A stretch of 64,000 nt of DNA from Myotis daubentonii (lineage: Eukaryota; Chordata; Mammalia; Chiroptera; Vespertilionidae). Both the position numbers and the translations under genes were made by a program. The stretch is taken from positions 32,951,799 to 33,015,798 of the forward strand of contig NC_081850.1 of assembly GCF_963259705.1 (NCBI RefSeq), in the 5' to 3' direction. Below, piece by piece: positions 21,233 to 32,994 of the stretch (the stretch's first letter is position 1; each line of letters starts with the position of its first letter). The notes below the pieces were generated by a model. The model did no database searches, was not told where the DNA came from, and saw only the letters and a list, made by a program, of their open reading frames with translations.

Positions 21233-22083
21233 CAAGGATGGTAAATGAATTTTCATCATAAATGGAAACTCCAAATGATTACTAGTGGTTTGCTTGTTTG
21301 CAGTACATATCTCTTCACAAGCATTTTAAGACCTCTTCAACAGTATAGTTCAATTCTCCTATCTTTTCTGCTATTTGTACTAGATCTTCTATTTCCACTT
21401 ATATTATAAACCACATAATACATTTTTATTTTAAATCACTATCTTTTTATTCATGCACTTTTAATGAGATTATTGCCATTGTGTACATTTTACTTAACTA
21501 ATTTTTATATTAAGTCAGTGTCTGTCATGTAGCCATCAAAAATTTGTACTCCAATTTGGACACTGACTCCTTAAAATCAGTCACTTCTTATTGCTTTCCT
21601 GATGCCTTTCTACACGACAAACTCATAATTATCATGCATTGTAAATATACCTTCTGCAGGGCAAACATTTCTCAGGTCTGCTCCATTAAAGCTATCTGGA
21701 AACATCATATTCTCTACTAATAATTTATTATATTATGCTTTGTAATGGTATCTCCATGGATTGTCAATATATCTAATCTTGCATATAAATAATTTTTTCC
21801 TATTTACCTGGAGATAGCAAAATAGAATCCACTGTACTTGTTTGTAGCTGTAATTTTAACTTTATGCACAGTATTATATCATCTATTTCATTTTGTAACT
21901 CCATTAAAGTCCTCTGAATCTATCAGCTGAAGTACTATCAGAAAACCAACATCATCAATGGCATTGATTTATCCATAAAAAATTATGCATGGCTGATGAT
22001 CCCTTAATAATTAAATATTTCTCAAATCAAATAAGCACTTTCCCCCCTTGCAATTGTCTGCAATAGAACTAGAAACAATGTTT
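21233..22083. other. Unassigned intergenic sequence
   Basis: AT-rich; no gene seen. The stretches 19682-19914, 20611-20971 and 22324-22799 are similar. Confidence 0.55.
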
Positions 22084-22097
22084 AAGAAATTGCAGTC

Positions 22098-22309
22098 CAG
22101 CCTGGCCGACATGGTTCAGTAGTTGAGCATTGACCTATGAACCAAGAGGTCATGGTTCAATTCCTGGTCAGAGCACATGCCTGGGTTGTGGGCTTGATCC
22201 CCAATGTGGATGTGCAAGAGGCAGCCGATCAATGATTCTCACCATTGATGTTTCTCTCTCTCTCTTCCTCTCCCTCTCTGAAATAAATAAAAATATATTT
22301 TAAAAAAGA
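22098..22309 (+). mobile_element. VES SINE
   Basis: Flanked by AAGAAATTGCAGTC on both sides (22084-22097 and 22310-22323). Confidence 0.93.
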
Positions 22310-22799
22310 AAGAAATTGCAGTCTACTTGGATAACAATAGCTCTTTTTATTAGTGTTTTTCCTATAACTGGTGGTCCACATAATAACAGCCTTTTAGAAG
22401 TATTATTCCTACACTGGGATAATTCTAGGTTTGTCAGCGATAGTTCTATTACCTCTCTTAATTCTCTGATCTGTTCTGATAATCCCCAGTCTTAGAAAAA
22501 AGAAATATTCCCTGTGTCTTTATGAGACATGCTATAAACCAGTGGATCTTAACAAATATCTTTGTAATCATTTCAAAGCAATTCTTGTTCCTGGCTTCAG
22601 GTTACTTTTTCAAGGTGAATATATATATATATTTAACAATATAATTTTCTCCCATTAATTCCTTAAGTACTTCACCCGCAATCTGCCCAGATTTGGTGAT
22701 TATGGAACTGGCCTTGATTGTTCCCTTAGCTGTTTAAAACAGTTGTTGATCTTGTGCTACAAGCATTTTGTTTTATGATAGTCTTGAAGCTCTTTATCC

Positions 22800-24592
22800 C
22801 TATGATCTGCAATGATGAGATGCTATCACTCATAGGGGATACCAAGAATGACAATGGCATATATGACAAACCCACTGCTAATATTATACTCAGTGGAGAA
22901 AACTAAAAGCATTTTTCTTAAGATAAGGAACAAGACAAAAGCATTTTTCTTAAGATAAGGAACAAGACAGGATGTTCACTATCACCACTCTTATTTAACA
23001 TAGTACTGGAAGTCCTAGCCACAGCAGACAAAACAAAAACAAACAAACAATAAAACAACAAAACAGAAATAAAAGGCATCCAAATTGGAAAGGAAGAAAT
23101 AAAACTCTTTATTTGCAGATAACATAATACTGTATATAAATAACCCTAAAGACTCCATTAAAAAATGATTAGAGTTGGTAAATGAATTCCAGAAAGCAGC
23201 AGGATAAAAATTAATACTCAGAAATCAGTTGCATTTTATATACCATTAATGAACTATCAGAAAGGGAAACTTAAAAAATTTCATTTATAATTGCATTAAA
23301 AACTACTACCTCAGGATATAAAAGACCTATACTCAGAAAATTACAAGGCACTAAAGAAAAAAACTGAAGAAAATACAAATAAGTGGACGCATATACTGTG
23401 TTCATTGGTAGGTAGAATTAACATCATTAAAATGTCCACACTACCCACAGCAACCTATAGATTCAATGCAATTCTTATCAAAATGCCAATGCTGTTTTTC
23501 ACAGAACTAGAACAAATAATCAAAAAATGTATATGGGACCACACAAAAAGCCCAAATAACATCAGCAATATTGACAAAGAAGAACAAAGTTGGAGGTATC
23601 ACACTAGCTGATATCAAATTATATTAGGAGTCCAAAGTAATAAAAACAGCATGGTACTGGCATAAAAACAGACATATAGATCAATGGAACAGAATAGAGA
23701 ACCCAGAAATAAATCCATACCTTTATGGCCAATTAATATTTGACAAAGGGGGCAAGAACATACAATGGGATAAAGACAGTCTATTCAATAAATGGTGCTG
23801 GTAAAATGGAACAGATACTTGCAAAAAAATGAAACTAGATCAATTTATATAAAAGAATAAACTCAAAATGGATTAAAGACTTAAATGTCAGATTGTAATC
23901 ATGAAAATCCTAGAAAAAAACATAGGCAGTATAATCTCTGACATTTCTCAACATTTTTTCTACTATATCTTCTCAGGCAAGGGAAACAAAAGAAAAAATA
24001 AACAAATGGAATTAAACCAACTAAAAAGTTCTTGCACAACCAAGGAAACCCATCAAAATGAAGAGATAATCTATTGAATGAGATTTGTCAATGATACATC
24101 TGATAAGGGATTAATATTCAAAATTATAAGAACTCAGACAACTAACACCAGAAAAACAACCCAATTGTAAAGTGGTCAGAAGACCTGAATAGACACTTCT
24201 CCAAGGAAGACATATAGATGACCAATAGACATAGGAAAGGTTGCTCAATATCACTAATTGTCAGAAAAATGCAAATCAAAATGAGATATCAACTCACAAC
24301 TGTCAGAATGGGCTATCATCAATAAATCAACAAACAAGAGTTGTAGAGGATGTGGTGAAAAGGGAACCCTTGTGCACTGTTGGTGAGAATACAGATCAGT
24401 GCAGCCACTTAGAAACAGTATGGAGTTTCCTCAAAAAATTAAAAATGAAACCGCCTTATAACCCAGTGATTCCACTTCTGGGGATTTATCCAAAGAAACC
24501 CGAAATACAAATTTGAAAGAATATATACACACCCATGTTCATTTCTGCATTATTTACAATAGCCAAGACACAGAAGCAACTTAAGTGCCCAT
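22800..24592 (+). mobile_element. L1 ORF2 3' half, sense, with 32-bp duplication
   Basis: Sense L1 with many frame breaks. The segment at 22905-22936 is repeated exactly at 22937-22968. It runs into a Helitron at about 24593. Confidence 0.88.
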
Positions 24593-24849
24593 CAGTAGGC
24601 AGGCAGAGGCAGTTAGGGGCAATCAGGCAGGCAGGCAGAGAGGTTAGGGGAGACCAGGCAGGCAGTAAGAGGCAGTTAGGGGCGATCAGGCAGGCAGGCA
24701 GAGAGGTTAGGGGTGACCAGGCAGGCAGGCAGGTGAGCGGTTAGGAGCCAGGAGTCCCAGATTGCAAGAGGGATGTCCTATTGGAGAGAGTGCAGGCTGG
24801 GCTGAGGGACAAACCCCCCCTGCACGAAATTCGTGCACTGGGCCACTAG
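24593..24849 (+). mobile_element. Helitron 3' part with GGCAGGCAG repeats
   Basis: Interior made of AGGCAGGCAG-rich imperfect tandem repeats, then a HeliBat 3' end: hairpin GCACGAAATTCGTGC and CTAG (24846-24849) before a T. No TC 5' end is seen; it abuts an L1. Probably 5'-truncated or internally rearranged. Confidence 0.8.
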
Positions 24850-24851
24850 TA

Positions 24852-25523
24852 TCCTATCTAATAATAGACAAATATGGTAATTAACCGTACCTCTGACACG
24901 CTTCCCATTGGCTAATCAGGGCAATATGCAAATTAACTGCCAACCAAGATGGCGGCTGGGAGCCAGGCAGCTGAAGCAAACAGGAGGCTTGCTTACTCCA
25001 GTGATGGAGGAAGCCAAGATTCCCTGACTGCTGCTGCTGGCCTCTGAGCTGCACTCTAAGAAACAATGTTGCAGTTATAGAAGCTAAACAAACCTGAGAT
25101 ACCTGCTTTCAGCCAGCTGGGCCTCAGAGCTGGAGCTGCAACAGTGTTTCAATTATAGAAGCCAAACAAACCCAGATACCTGCTTGCAGCAGCCGAGGTC
25201 TCAGAGCTGGAGCTGAGCCTCAGAGCTAAAGCCGGCTCTCAGCTCCAGTGACAGACATAGAAGGTAAATAAATCCCAGAATAAAAGAAAAAAGGAGAGGT
25301 TGGGAGCTTCAGTCACCTGCCAGCCTAAAAATGGCCCTCAGCCCATCACCCAGACTGGCCAGGCACCCCAGTGGGGACCCCCACCCTGAAGGGGGTGTAA
25401 CCAGCTGCAAACAGCCATCATCCCCTCACCCAGGCTGGCCAGGCACCCAAGCAGGACCCCCACCCTGACCCGGGACACCCTTCAGGGCAAGCCAGCTGGC
25501 CCCCACCCGTGCACCAGGCCTCT
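24852..25523 (+). mobile_element. HeliBat-type Helitron, chained
   Basis: Starts TCCTATCTAATAATAGAC two bases after the preceding Helitron's CTAG, and ends GTGCACCAGGCCTCT just before the next Helitron. Near its 5' end is CCAAGATGGCGGC, a YY1-type motif (about 24946-24958). Close relative of 49924-50577. Confidence 0.88.
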
Positions 25524-25524
25524 A

Positions 25525-25997
25525 TCCTATATAGTAAAAGGGTAATATGCAAACTGACCCTAACAGCAGAAGGACTGGGAATGACTGGTCACTATGACAC
25601 ACACTGACCACCAGGGGGCAGACACTCAATGCAGGAGCTGCCCTCTGGTGGTCAGGGCACTCTCACATGGGAGGAGCTCTGCTCAGCCACAAGCCAGGCT
25701 GATGGCTGCCAGTACAGCAGTGGTGGTGGGAGCCTCTCCTGCCTCCTCAGCAGCGCTAAGGATGTCCGACTGCAGTTTAGGCCTGCTCCCCCGCTGGCAA
25801 GTGGACATTCCCCAAGGGCTGCCGGGCTGCCAGAGGGATGTCTGATTGCCATCTTAGGCCCAATCCCCTGGGGAGCGGGCCTAAGCCAGCAGGTGGTCAT
25901 CCCCTGAGGGGGTCCCAGACTGCGAGAGGGCACAGGCCAGGCTGAGGGACCCCTCCCTATCCCCGAGTGCACAAATTTTTGTGCACCAGGCCTCTAG
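25525..25997 (+). mobile_element. HeliBat-type Helitron with CTCF-like pair
   Basis: TCCTATATAGTAAAAGGG start, hairpin GTGCACAAATTTTTGTGCAC and CTAG (25994-25997) end. It carries two opposed CTCF-like cores, 25608-25621 forward and 25638-25651 reverse, 16 bp apart. Confidence 0.92.
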
Positions 25998-28794
25998 TTT
26001 TATATAAAAGTCTTTACTTTGATGGGTATTTTTATTTTGGATATTTTATATAATTCCAAGTTAATAGTTTTTAATGCACCTTGGTGTGACTGTATTGTGT
26101 TCCTCCTACATAGGGCTCATGATCTTCTTGAATTTGTGTGTTTATTATTTGGAATTTAGAAAAATTTCACTCTTTCTTCAAAATTTTAAATTCTCCTGTT
26201 TATTCTGGATCTCCATTACACAGATTATACTGCCTGATAGTATCCCCCAGGTCAGTGATAGTCTGGTTTTTGTTTGCTTGATTGTGTTTTCTCTTTGTGC
26301 TTCAGTTCAGATAGCTTCTATTGGAACCATTATAAGACTCACCTCATTTGTTTCCCTTCTCTTGAGGAAGCACAGTTGTGTCTGTTATCCAATATCTGAA
26401 TTTAGGTGTTTTGTTTCATTCTCCACTTCCTTACAGAGAAAGGGCAAACCTGGTTCAAGTTACTCCATGTGGCCAGAAGCAGACACTTCAGCTTAATCTT
26501 TAAGGAAAGAATAATCAAATCAGACATGGGCATACCATCAGATTATCATTCTTAGATTGCAATTTGACTTCAAACTTCAGTGAGAAAGTAATCAGAGAAA
26601 AATGCTCTCATGCTTCCACCACCAAATCTTTAAACCTACCTGTATTTACTCCATTTTACCATCTTCCCCCTAGTTGTAAAAGTGTCCGTGATGTATTAAA
26701 GAGATATTTCTCTCTTGTGCTCTGGATCACATTCAAAATTTCACTCCTTTTATAATTCTCTCCCCAGTATCATTAGTCACTCTCTTTCTCTATGACTCAA
26801 GCATCACCATATAAAAGTGGTTTAAGATCTCCCAACTAAAAGACTTCACACCCACATGAAGTTTCACCTTATTTTCCTGCTTTCCTTCAGGGCAAAACTT
26901 CTCAAAACAGTTGTCTACATTTACTGTCTCCACTTCTTACCAATCTCATAACTTCTTCAACCTGATAGAATCTGGAAGCTTATCCCTTGAACTTACCCAT
27001 CAGTTCACAGTGCTCCTATTACTTGGTCCTTCAGTAAATACATTCAACAGAGTTGACCACTTTCTTCTACTTAAAGCACATTGTTCTCTTGCTTTCATGA
27101 AACCACACTCTCTCACTTCACTGACCATTCTTTGCCTCCTCATCCTCAATCGGTTGTCTCAGGTTCTGATCCTTTACTTGCTTCCTTTTTCTAACAACAT
27201 TTTCTTATGTTACCTTAACTATATCCATTATTTTAAATGACTACCTATGGACATTTCTACTTGGCTATCCAATAGGCATCTCAAATTTAACATGTTCAAG
27301 ATGAAATTCTTCTAAACCCCCCACAGCAACTAGATGGATGGTATTTGCTCAAACCAAAACCTGAGACATGCTTTTGTTTCTTTTTTCTAATCCCTCCCAT
27401 CCAATTTATCAGTAACATACTTTTCTACTTCTTTCCATTTCTATCACCACATCTCTAGTTCCAAGCTACAAGATACTTCCAGAAAATGGTGAGTAAACTA
27501 GTCTAGCTGGATTGGAAAATTATTATTGATGAATAGTGGGAGAAAAATCTAGGGAAGGCAGTTTGGGACATGTTTTGAAGGTCTTCAAATGACAGAATCC
27601 TCATTTACAAAGGGGAGCAGACGAAGTTAACCCTCCTGAGCATAATTCTCCTGAAAAGTGGTACCTTTTCAATAACTTAAAATATACTGGCATAACAGTT
27701 GTTAATATTATAATAAAAGGATGCTAGTTAAAGGCATATGAAAGGAATACAAGGAGACAGGTGGAAAAGTCAGTCAAATAATGGTATCTTTAAAAAGTAC
27801 TTTCTTCCTGTTGTTCAATCACACAGCAGGCCCTAACCCAGGCTCTTTTGATGTTAAAATCTAGCTCTGCCTCTGGTGACACTCTGGAGTGTTGAACTTT
27901 ATTCTGCAGGAAATGGGGTGAGTTGAAAAGCTTTTGAGCAGAAGAGTGACATGGTTAAACTGTACTATACTGTGGGAATAATGGCCTGACAATGATGTGT
28001 AGGACTAATGTGAAAATGTAGAAAGAGTAATTAGGTTATTACGATAGAACAGACATGAAATTATAAGGGAGTGCAAAAAATGAAATTGATGCAGTAAGGA
28101 GGAAGATTGGAAAGAGTACAAGAAATAAAAACAAGAATCAAATGTGTTTATTCAAGGATTCTCATCTCTGATGACAAGAGAATTATGGTGTCATTATGAT
28201 GACTAAGTACATTAGGAAGGGAGGCTATTTTGTGGAGAAAATACAATGTTTTCTGTCTATAAGTTCTGAACTGACAGCTGTAAATAATAGTTATATATGG
28301 CTGTACTTGGCATAGTTCTCTGAGTTGTACACCATCATACAAAATAATTTTGCAACCTTAGTTCTAGGTTTACACTTCCAAGGTTATTTACCTGATTCCA
28401 ATATATTAAATATATATTTGCTATATTATATGCATAACTGATAATGCTTCAGTTTTACCTACCACTGATTTCCTCTACTGCCATTTCATCAGAAGTGACT
28501 TCCTTTTAGAGATGTGCTACTTCTTCATGTTGTTTTTTCCCCTAGATATTTGCAGGTTATCTTTGTAATGCTTTCTAAAGATACATCCTACTCCCTTCTC
28601 AACTAAAAATCCCTTGAGGCTCTAAACATTTTTGTTTCCTAACAGTACTTAGCATAGTGCCTTGTTCACTGTAGGTTCTCAAAAAAGATTTGTTAAAAGG
28701 TTAAATAAGTAAAGTTTATGGTTTGTTTACAACCTGGGCTCATTTCTTCAAAAAATAAGGTAATTTAGCATGTTTTAGTATATACAGCATCTAT
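25998..28794. other. Unassigned intergenic sequence
   Basis: No intact gene. Part of 26880-27330 (CCAATAGGCATCTCAAATTT) reads like an ancient interspersed repeat that I cannot name. Confidence 0.5.
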
Positions 28795-28905
28795 CAGAGT
28801 CAGAAGAGCTGGGCTTTAGCCTGGCTTTAGTCTTATTCAGACCTGTGATGTAAGAGAGTTAAGGTAACTTCTTTGGACTTAGCTATAAAATGATTTCAAC
28901 TAAAC
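28795..28905 (+). mobile_element. MIR fragment
   Basis: Sense MIR-like core (CAGACCTGTGATGTAAGAGA, CTTCTTTGGACTTAGCTATA). Diverged. Confidence 0.5.
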
Positions 28906-29070
28906 CTCTGATCCTCTTCTTGCACCCCAGTAATCCTCCTTCATGTAGCAAATATTATGGTGACTATGAAAAACATGATTTAGTCCCTGAAAAAACCATA
29001 TGTATGTCTAGACTTGAGAGTATTCAATTTAAATAATAGTTATTATTTAAAGTTAATAAAAGTTCACTTA

Positions 29071-29295
29071 TTTTTTATAATGTATGTTTTTATTGATTTT
29101 TAGAGAGAGGAAGGGAGAGGGAGAGAGGATAGAAACATCAATGTGAGAGAAGCATCAACATCAATCTGCTGCCTCCTGCATGCCCCCTACTGGGGATCAA
29201 GCCCACAACCTAGGCATGTGCCCTGACCTGGAATTGAACTGGTGATCTCTTGGTACATGGGTTGATGCTCAACCACTGAGAAGCATTGGCCGGGG
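29071..29295 (-). mobile_element. VES SINE
   Basis: Reverse orientation; duplication AGTTCACTTA / AGTTCATTTA. Confidence 0.9.
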
Positions 29296-29544
29296 AGTTC
29301 ATTTACTTTCAACTTTCCTCATCCTTACACTGCTCCTTTCATAAAGACTTACTTTCTACACTTACTCAAATTGTTGTGCACTTTAACTATTTTGTTTATA
29401 GGACAGGATATAGTTAGTTGTCCAACTGAAAATATACTTATTTATACTGGGAACTAAAATGATTTTGTCATCTTGCTACCTGGGAAATGTACCTGAAGTT
29501 TATCTACTTTATTGGTGCTTTATATGTGTGCTGCCAAAACTGTT

Positions 29545-29735
29545 AAAGGCAGCATGATGAAGTGATATGAACTCTGATATTGGAATCAGACTGCTTAAAT
29601 TTCAGCATCCATTCTTTGTACATGTAGGATTTGGGAATTTATTTTATCATGCTTAACTTCAGTCTGCACACATTTAAAATGAAAAAAAAATGGCACCTAC
29701 ATCATAGTTGTATGGATAAAATGAGATAGCCCACA
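29545..29735 (+). mobile_element. MIR SINE
   Basis: TTCAGTCTGCACACATTTAA, ATGGATAAAATGAGATA; standard MIR order. Confidence 0.65.
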
Positions 29736-29870
29736 AAAGAGGGACATTACTCCTACCCAAAGTATACTAAAGATTTAATGCAATCCCTATCAAAATCCCA
29801 ATGACACTTTTTGTGGAAGTAGAAAAACCCATCTTAAAATTCATATGGAATCTCAAGAGACACCAAATAA
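29735..29870 (+). mobile_element. L1 ORF2 fragment, left half
   Basis: Sense L1 ORF2 3'-region sequence (the ATCAAAATCCCAATGACA and TTCATATGGAATCTCAAGAG phrases). It continues at 31796 after the inserted ORF1-only LINE. Confidence 0.75.
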
Positions 29871-29882
29871 CCAAAAGTTTTT

Positions 29883-31788
29883 TTTTTAAATCTTTATTAT
29901 TCAGATTATTACATTTGTTCCTCTTTTTTCCCCCCATAACTCCCCTCCTCCCAGTTCCCACCCCACCCTCCACCCTCACTCCCCACCCACTGTCCTCATC
30001 CATAGGTGCACGATTTTTGTCCAGTCTCTTTCCGCATCTCCCACACCCCTATCCCCCCAAGAATAATCAGTCCATTCCCTTTCTATGTCCCTGATTCTAT
30101 TATAATCACCAGTTCATTCTGTTCATCAGATTATTTATTCACTTGATTCTTAGATTCACTTGTTGATAGATGCGTATTTGTTGTTCATAATTTGTATCTT
30201 TACCTTTTTCTTCTTCTTCCTCTTCTTAAAGGATACCTTTCAGCATTTCATATAATACTGGTTTGGTGGTGATGAACTCCTTTAGCTTTTCCTTATCTGT
30301 GAAGCTCTTTATCTGACCTTCAGTTATGAATGATAGCTTTGCTGGATAAAGTAATCTTGGTTGTAGGTTCTTGGTATTCATCACTTTGAATATTTCTTGC
30401 CATTCCCTTCTGGCTTGCAAAGTTTCTGTTGAGAAATCAGCTGACAGTCGTATGGGTATTCCCTTGTAGGTAACTGAGTTTCTTTCTCTTGCTGCTTTTA
30501 AGATTCTCTCTTTGTCTTTTGCTCTTGGCATTTTAATTATGATGTGTCTTGGTGTGGTCCTCTTTGGATTCCTTTTGTTTGGGGTTCTCTGCGCTTCCTG
30601 GACCTGTAAGTCTATTTCTTTCACCAGGTAGGGGAAATTTTCTGTCATTATTTCTTCAAATAGGTTTTCAATATCTTGCTCTCTCTCATCTTCTGGCACC
30701 CCTATAATTCGGATGTTGGTACGCTTGAAGCTGTCCCAGAGGCTCCTTACACTATCTTCGTATTTTTGGATTCTTTTTTCATTTTGCTTTTCTGGTTGGG
30801 TGTTTTTTGCTTCTTCGCATTTCAAATCTTTGCCTTGATTCTTGCGCTCCTCTGGTCTGCTGTTGGGAGTCTGTATAGTATTCGTTATTTCAGTCCATGT
30901 ATGCTTAATTTCTAGTTGGTTCTTTATCATAACATCGAGGTTCTCATTAGATTTCTTGAGGATCTCACTACATTTATCGACGGCTTCTAGACAGTTCTTA
31001 AGAAACCTTAAAAGTGTGGTTCTGAATTCATTATCCTCCATTGACAAGTTTTGTCCTGTTTCTTCATCTCTGCATTTTTTATGCTTTCTTGGTGCACCCC
31101 CTAGTGGTCTTTGTGCGCAGTCTTGTTGTAGTTAAGCCTTGATTGTTGTCGGCAATACCAGGGGTGATTTGACCTCCAGGCTAACTGCCTATGAGAGTCC
31201 TCTGTGTCTGCAGTGGGAGGGCTTCTGTGCTGGATCTCTAGGGCGGTGCTAATCTAGCGTTTGCCTGAGGCTATCTGGCAAATGGCTCTGCACAGGGCTT
31301 GGGCGGGGCGGGTCCCTGGGGATCTACAGGGCAGGCTGGAGTGAGCAGTTATGGAGGCTCTCAGTTCCGTCCCTAGGGGCTCTGCCTCACAGAGTCCCAG
31401 CAACCGCTGCAAACCTCGGAGAGAAAGCTGCCTTCGAGTTCCGACCAAAGCCAGACAGTCCTGCTTCTCCCGTTTGAGTCTGGGTCCCTAGAGACTCGCC
31501 CGGATCTGGAGCTCAGAGTCTGAAACTCCCTCCCGATTGAAAACAACAACCGCGCCCTCCGCCGCCAGCCCACTCCGTGCACACTCCGCACCTTAGTATT
31601 TCACTTCAGCACTGCGCCTCCTCCGAGTCTGGGTATGATATTCTCTTTCCTCCTAGTTGTAGAATTTCCACTCAGCCAGCCTTCCTGTGGTTCTGGATGA
31701 TGTCCGTTCCATCGTTTAGTTGTTTTTTGAAGTGGTTGTTCGAGGCAGCAATCTCCGGCGTTAACCTATGCCGCCATCTTGGTTTCTC
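29883..31788 (-). mobile_element. ORF1-only LINE (HAL1-like), copy 2
   Basis: Same architecture as the copy at 6979-9282, reversed: YY1-like AAGATGGCGGC near its 5' end (about 31767-31777), GC-rich 5' UTR, open ORF1, 3' UTR of about 340 bp and T-tract (poly-A) at 29883-29888. It is flanked by CCAAAAG (29871-29877 and 31789-31795). It splits an older L1 ORF2 fragment (29735-29870 and 31796-31965) whose two halves join cleanly, which shows its exact ends. Confidence 0.88.
30226..31041 (-). CDS. LINE ORF1p-like, open frame of 271 residues (copy 2)
   Basis: Open frame from ATG at 31039-31041 to the stop at 30226-30228. Residues about 1-95 are charged and coiled-coil-like; then the RRM-like and C-terminal domains of L1 ORF1p follow (SVTYKGIPIRLSADFSTETL, LYPAKLSFITEGQIKSFTDK). 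The upstream ATG used in copy 1 is out of frame here, so the protein would start about 15 residues later. There is no ORF2 partner in cis; it would depend on L1 reverse transcriptase. Host expression is not implied. Confidence 0.8.
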   Translation of the reverse strand: MEDNEFRTTLLRFLKNCLEAVDKCSEILKKSNENLDVMIKNQLEIKHTWTEITNTIQTPNSRPEERKNQGKDLKCEEAKNTQPEKQNEKRIQKYEDSVRSLWDSFKRTNIRIIGVPEDEREQDIENLFEEIMTENFPYLVKEIDLQVQEAQRTPNKRNPKRTTPRHIIIKMPRAKDKERILKAARERNSVTYKGIPIRLSADFSTETLQARREWQEIFKVMNTKNLQPRLLYPAKLSFITEGQIKSFTDKEKLKEFITTKPVLYEMLKGIL

Positions 31789-31795
31789 CCAAAAG

Positions 31796-31965
31796 TTTTT
31801 TGTTGTTTTTATTTTTAAACTACAACAAAGTGGAAAGTGTCACACTTCTTGATTTTAAAACTTACTACCAAAGCTACAGTGATCAAAACAGTATGATACT
31901 GGCAAACATATAGACCAATAGAATAAATGAAGAGCTCAGAAATAAACTCTCACATATACAGTCTT
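31796..31965 (+). mobile_element. L1 ORF2 fragment, right half
   Basis: Continuation of the L1 fragment at 29735-29870 (CACACTTCTTGATTTTAAAA, GTGATCAAAACAGTATGATA). It ends in a T-rich stretch. Confidence 0.75.
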
Positions 31966-32049
31966 TTTTTAATTTAGAAAGAAGAAAGCACTCTACTAAA
32001 AATATGGCCATTAAGTAGGTGAGTTGGAGCTAAAAGAAAATGACCTAGG

Positions 32050-32303
32050 GCCTGGCCGGTGTGGTTCAGTTGGTTGAGTGTCATCCCATGCACCAGGTCA
32101 CTGGTCCGATTCCTGGACTGGGCACATGCCTGAGTTGCAGGCTTGATCCCCAGTAGTGGGTGTGCAGGAGCAGCCAATTGATGTTTCTCTCTCATCAATG
32201 TTTCTGTCTCTTTCTTCCTCTCCCTTCCTCTCTCTAAAATAAATAAAAACATTTTTTTAAAGAAATATTGGAGTTCACTCATCTTTAAAAAAAAAAAGAA
32301 AGA
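32050..32303 (+). mobile_element. VES SINE
   Basis: Flanked by AAGAAAATGACCTAGG on both sides. Confidence 0.93.
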
Positions 32304-32367
32304 AAGAAAATGACCTAGGTAATTACTAGAGCCAAAGAATTTTTGTCATTTGAGTTATGCTCTAGCT

Positions 32368-32576
32368 CAGTGATGGCGAACCTTTTGAGCTCAGTGTGTC
32401 AGCATTTTGAAAACCCTAACTTAACTCTGGTTCCGTGTCACAGATAGAAATTTTTTTATATTTGCAACCATAGTAAAACACAGATTTATATTTTTGATAT
32501 TTATTTTATATATTTAAATGCCATTTAACAAAGAAAAATCAACCAAAAAAATGAGTTCATAGGTTCGCCATCACTG
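32368..32576 (+). mobile_element. Short hAT transposon, copy 2 (internal deletion)
   Basis: Same family as 497-731, 209 bp. The target duplication is CTCTAGCT / CTCTAACT (7 of 8). It lacks about 26 bp before the right end that the other two copies have. Confidence 0.9.
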
Positions 32577-32765
32577 CTCTAACTCAATACTCTAATCTTC
32601 CACAGTTATTTTAGTAATCCTAAAATAAGAGACATTAAAAAAGTTATGAAAATTCCCATTGCATGTGAAATTAATATCAGATCTGGAAAAAAACTTTTCC
32701 CAGCACCATATTCATTGTTCCTCAGGTCTCAGATGTCTAAATCATTTTTAGGAAATAGACTGGTG

Positions 32766-32767
<2 letters not shown>

Positions 32768-32809
<42 letters not shown>

Positions 32810-32994
32810 CAGAGAGGAAGAAAGAGGGAGAGAGAAAAACATCAATGATGAGAGGGAATCATGAATTGGCTGCCTCCTGCACACCCCACACTGGGAATCA
32901 AACCCACAACCCGGGCATGTGTCCTGACTGGGAATCGAACCATGACCTCCTGGTTTACAGGTCAACACTCAACCACTGAGCCACGCTGGCCAGG
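32768..32994 (-). mobile_element. VES SINE with (TA)n tail
   Basis: Reverse orientation; its tail has become a (TA)n microsatellite (about 32769-32808). Flanks share AATAGAC. Confidence 0.88.
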
